From Marchantia polymorpha subsp. ruderalis (lineage: Eukaryota > Streptophyta > Marchantiopsida > Marchantiales > Marchantiaceae): 64,000 nucleotides of DNA. Position numbers and translations under genes: made by a program. Positions 60,727 to 64,000 of this stretch are shown here, piece after piece (the stretch's first letter is position 1; every line of letters begins with the position of its first letter). Location: assembly GCA_037833965.1 (NCBI GenBank), contig AP031351.1:18922501-18986500 (forward strand), given 5' to 3'. Under the pieces are notes generated by a model. It was not told where the DNA came from. It did not search any database and saw nothing but the letters and a program-made list of their open reading frames with translations.

Positions 60727-60922
60727 ATTTGTTTCCAAGATAAACTCAAAATTGGCAGCAAACAGATGATATTTGCTCGATTATAGGATAAAAATGTATA
60801 ACCTTCAAATAATAGAATAATTTTATTTGTTTCCAAGATAAACGCAAAATTGGCATCAAACAAACAACATTTGATTGATTATAGGATAAAAATGTATAAC
60901 CTTCAAATAATAGAATAATTCG
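60727..60922. repeat. Tandem duplication, two copies, period 98 bp
   Basis: Two adjacent copies begin ATTTGTTTCCAAGATAAAC and end GTATAACCTTCAAATAATAG, differing at a handful of positions. They are among the best-preserved duplications in the window, so the event is comparatively recent. Confidence 0.92.
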
Positions 60923-61562
60923 TGAACCGTCTCAAATTTTGTTTGACTCATAATTGCTCTTGTAGTGACAATGATTTGATGTAACAGAGAGGCAAAGAGA
61001 AGAACTGAAGCTTTCAACAAAGCGGCGTACTTCGTGAGATTTTTGCTTGCTATATCAAAAGTCATGGTTAATTAAGGCAAATTTTAAATTATAATTTGGT
61101 TAGTTTTAGTAACTATAAATAAATCAACAAATTTAAACCAGCAAGATATAAACTGTGTTTGCTAGCAAATTGTCTAATAGCATGGCAACGAAGCAATTGT
61201 TTCAAATATACATCAATTGATAACAAAATCTAGTCCTTTCAATCGATCATTTTGATCATGTTTGATAAGAAAATTCTCAAACTCTTTTTTCATATTTAGA
61301 TATGCAACATTGACTTTTTATTTTGTTGGTATTTATAATCCGCTTGACGAGTTTCACTTGAAATTGTTACAGCCTTCTACTTTGATCTTACAAAATTTAT
61401 TACTAATTGTTGTAATATTACACTAATCTTGATAAACATTCACGCAACTTCCACACATAAGGCAAGGTATCAGAAATAGGCACGTCAACAAAGTCTAGTT
61501 TAGTATTACATTCAGCAAGTTTTGCTTTTGTATTTTAGATGCACTAAATGGACATTTGATAT

Positions 61563-61564
<2 letters not shown>

Positions 61565-61597
<33 letters not shown>
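61565..61597. repeat. (AT)n microsatellite
   Basis: Uninterrupted AT dinucleotides over about 33 bp. Confidence 0.97.
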
Positions 61598-61601
<4 letters not shown>

Positions 61602-62286
61602 TAATTACAATTTTAGAAAAATAATGATGTTTGACATCATTTATATTATAAAAAACTTATATGAATAGTATATTTGCAAATGCTATCTTCAACATAGTTC
61701 ATAAAATATGTACAGTTTGTTTTAAACAAACAACTTTATGTAGAAAAGGTGTTAATTATAAATCAAACACATGATTAAGTTTCATATGAAAGTGTATTGC
61801 AATACTATTATGTATGTGAATTCTTTATTGTTGCATAGTTTTCTTCTATGCGAGAATTAGCAACTGATTACAATAACATAAACATAGATGAATTCACAAG
61901 ACAAGACGAAACACACGCAAATACATAGTTCATCCTTATGGGCTACGTCCACGGGCCAATTGAAATAACTTTGATAAATCAGATAACGAAGTACATACTA
62001 GCGACTAGAGTTATAAGTATTCCAGTTCCGACCTACTTAGCCGACAAAAAATAGAAGTTTATCCCAAAAATGAAATTAAACACAACAATTTCCGCTTTAA
62101 TTCATGTTGATGGGATAGTAATCTCTATGACCCATTTAATTACTTGTAGAAAGTTTGAGAAAGAATACCCAACACAAGGACCCTTATTATACCTAGATTT
62201 AATTGGAACTAAGCTATTGTCATAACAAGACAGAGTAATAATATAAAGTGTTAACTTAAAAAACTACTAGCAAACTCTTCTTCTTC

Positions 62287-62600
62287 ATCCATGCAAAACC
62301 TGCATATTAGCACAATTTTGTCTAAAAATCTCTAAATGAATGAATTTCATCAACGCATCAATTGGATTGAGTTTACCATCTATATTAACTAGTTCAATCA
62401 ATTCATCAAACATTGTTTCTCTAATGAAGCGATATATTATGTCAATGTGCTTCATGTCATGTGTAAATCTGTTGTTATTGTTATGTTTATATTTGTTTAT
62501 ATACTAACTCTAGTTGAGTTAATCATAGGTAGAGCCTAGGTTATGTCACTACTATCAAAGAGTATAGATCCGTTTATTCAAAAAACAATATGTTCTTCGA
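62287..62600 (-). mobile_element. Ty1/copia retrotransposon relic, end of RNase H
   Basis: The minus strand encodes HDMKHIDIIYRFIRE and then DGKLNPIDALMK, the conserved end of the copia polyprotein (usual pattern H-R-KHIDIRYHFIRE and NPADMLTK). It then reaches a stop near 62287. The sequence to the right (62490-62600) is decayed, with stops where a D-SA-LA block would be expected. No intact LTR pair is visible, so this is a truncated fragment. Confidence 0.8.
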
Positions 62601-64000
62601 GTTGAGACTTTCGCGAAGTAAATAGCTTTCAATAGATTGGCAATGGTGTACCGTTAGCTTAGACATATGGATTGGATTTGGCTTGACTTTTATGTGAGGG
62701 TTTGAAGTAAGGTTGCAAGAACTATTTTCACTCAAAAAACTATCTTGAGGTTGAGTTATCGTTGAAGTTTGGACTTTGCTAAAGTGCAACTTCCGGACTT
62801 AATCTTAGGTTTATCTCATATGACTTTGTGTAACAATAGAGTTTTAGAAAATTTCACTCAAAGATAAAAAACATGAAGTCTGAAGACCAACATATAATAT
62901 GAATGATACTCAAAAATGGAATTTACTGCAACACTTTCAATCTATGTATAATATCAAACTAAGGAAACATAATATCAATTTTATCCATACATTTATTCAT
63001 ATTCAATATTTAAAAACAATGATTATGATTTTTCATGAAATCCAACTCATGGATTTTCATTATAATTGAATATTGTATTTTAGCTTAATTTTAAATCAAA
63101 AGTCAAATTTCAATTATTTTGATCATAAAAAATGTCATAATGATCATTTTAAATTTTCATTGACGTTGAATGTAAATCAATGATAGTTTTTGGCAATTTA
63201 TATGAGATTATGTACAGATATTTTTATTTATTTTATAATATGATAAATATGATGAATGAAAAGTTAATGAAATTAATGAAGAAGAAGTTTGAAACATTTA
63301 GTTTTCTTTTTATAAAATTGAATCAACAAAATAATAAAAGTTGAAAAGTGAAATCATATTTAAATTGTGTGTTTTTATGATTTCAAAATTTGTGTGAAAC
63401 TTAAACACACTAATAATAAAACACTATCATCAAATTTTGGAAATTCTTGTTTTTACCAAAAATAGCAACTGCATTTAATCTAAAGAAATATTATGAATTT
63501 TTTCAACCTCTATTTATTATGAACATGCTTCCAATTTGTTGAATGAACACTTGTGAATATAAAGAAAATAAGAAGAATTGCAATTTTTATATGAATTTTT
63601 GTTAAAGAAAATTTAAATGTTAGAACATATGTTTAAACAAACCAATGGATATGTTAATATATTGAAAGATCTCATCTCTACATTGGTTACAAATACATCA
63701 ACTACATTTTCATCTATTGAATATTTCAAGCATTTTGACAAGCAAATTCAATGTAGATTGCATGCAATCACTTGTTCTATTTAAGTAAAAAATTAATATC
63801 AACATTTTAATAAAGAAAATACCCTCATTGAAAATTTCATCAACACTTCATTATTACATTAAGTCACGAGTTATTTGAAATACTGTCTGAATACACTTGT
63901 TCAAAAATTTGACTTTTGAATTTATTTTACTTTTATGAATAAACTAGCAAAAATCTCAAATAATTTGTATGTAGTATCTTCTCTTCACTTCTAAACTAGT

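Larger units (their letters stand above)
57561..64000. other. AT-rich transposon-derived DNA
   Basis: The stretch is AT-rich throughout and has no intact gene. It includes an hAT transposase relic (about 59522-59870), a 98-bp tandem duplication, an (AT)n run and a Ty1/copia relic (62287-62600). Confidence 0.6.

Overview
The window is nuclear DNA from a land plant. It holds three intron-containing protein genes with GT-AG splicing, long AT-rich non-coding stretches full of decayed transposable elements, and several GC-rich blocks without convincing genes. The best-supported genes are a chloroplast-type ABC half-transporter (ABCB26/TAP-like), a Cycling Dof Factor (CDF) and a large CHD chromatin remodeler. 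Dof proteins of the CDF type are plant/streptophyte specific. GC-rich exons with poly-Gln, poly-Ala and poly-Gly runs, short introns and AT-rich intergenic DNA suggest an early-diverging lineage, perhaps a bryophyte. That placement is an inference and the species is not identified.

Layout: 1-3729 has no recognisable exon and carries a perfect 65-bp foldback and two inverted tRNA-Glu fragments. 3730-6326 (+) is the 3' part of the ABC transporter: last membrane segment plus a complete nucleotide-binding domain. 6.3-9.3 kb is mixed-GC DNA without a gene. 9.3-22.7 kb is an AT-rich desert with an LTR-like end, tandem duplications and a compact GC-rich element with inverted, internally repeated ends (18983-19330). 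22.7-24.6 kb is a GC-richer block with a TATA box but no credible ORF. 24.6-27.6 kb is AT-rich. 27.6-34.66 kb is a long GC-rich region leading into the CDF gene (34663-37191, +). 37.2-44.2 kb is non-coding. 44242-55038 (-) is the CHD remodeler, for which 22 phase-compatible exons could be read. 55.0-57.6 kb is its GC-richer upstream flank. 57.6-64 kb is AT-rich with hAT and Ty1/copia relics.

The genes do not form a pathway or cluster. They encode a plastid/organellar ABC half-transporter, a light/clock-linked transcription factor and a chromatin remodeler. The most interesting points are: (1) the remodeler carries the diagnostic blocks of CHD subfamily III (CHD6-9/Kismet), not of plant CHD1 or PICKLE; (2) the CDF start lies in a separate upstream exon and its codon overlaps the stop of a short upstream ORF; (3) the inverted tRNA-Glu halves; (4) the small GC-rich inverted-repeat element.
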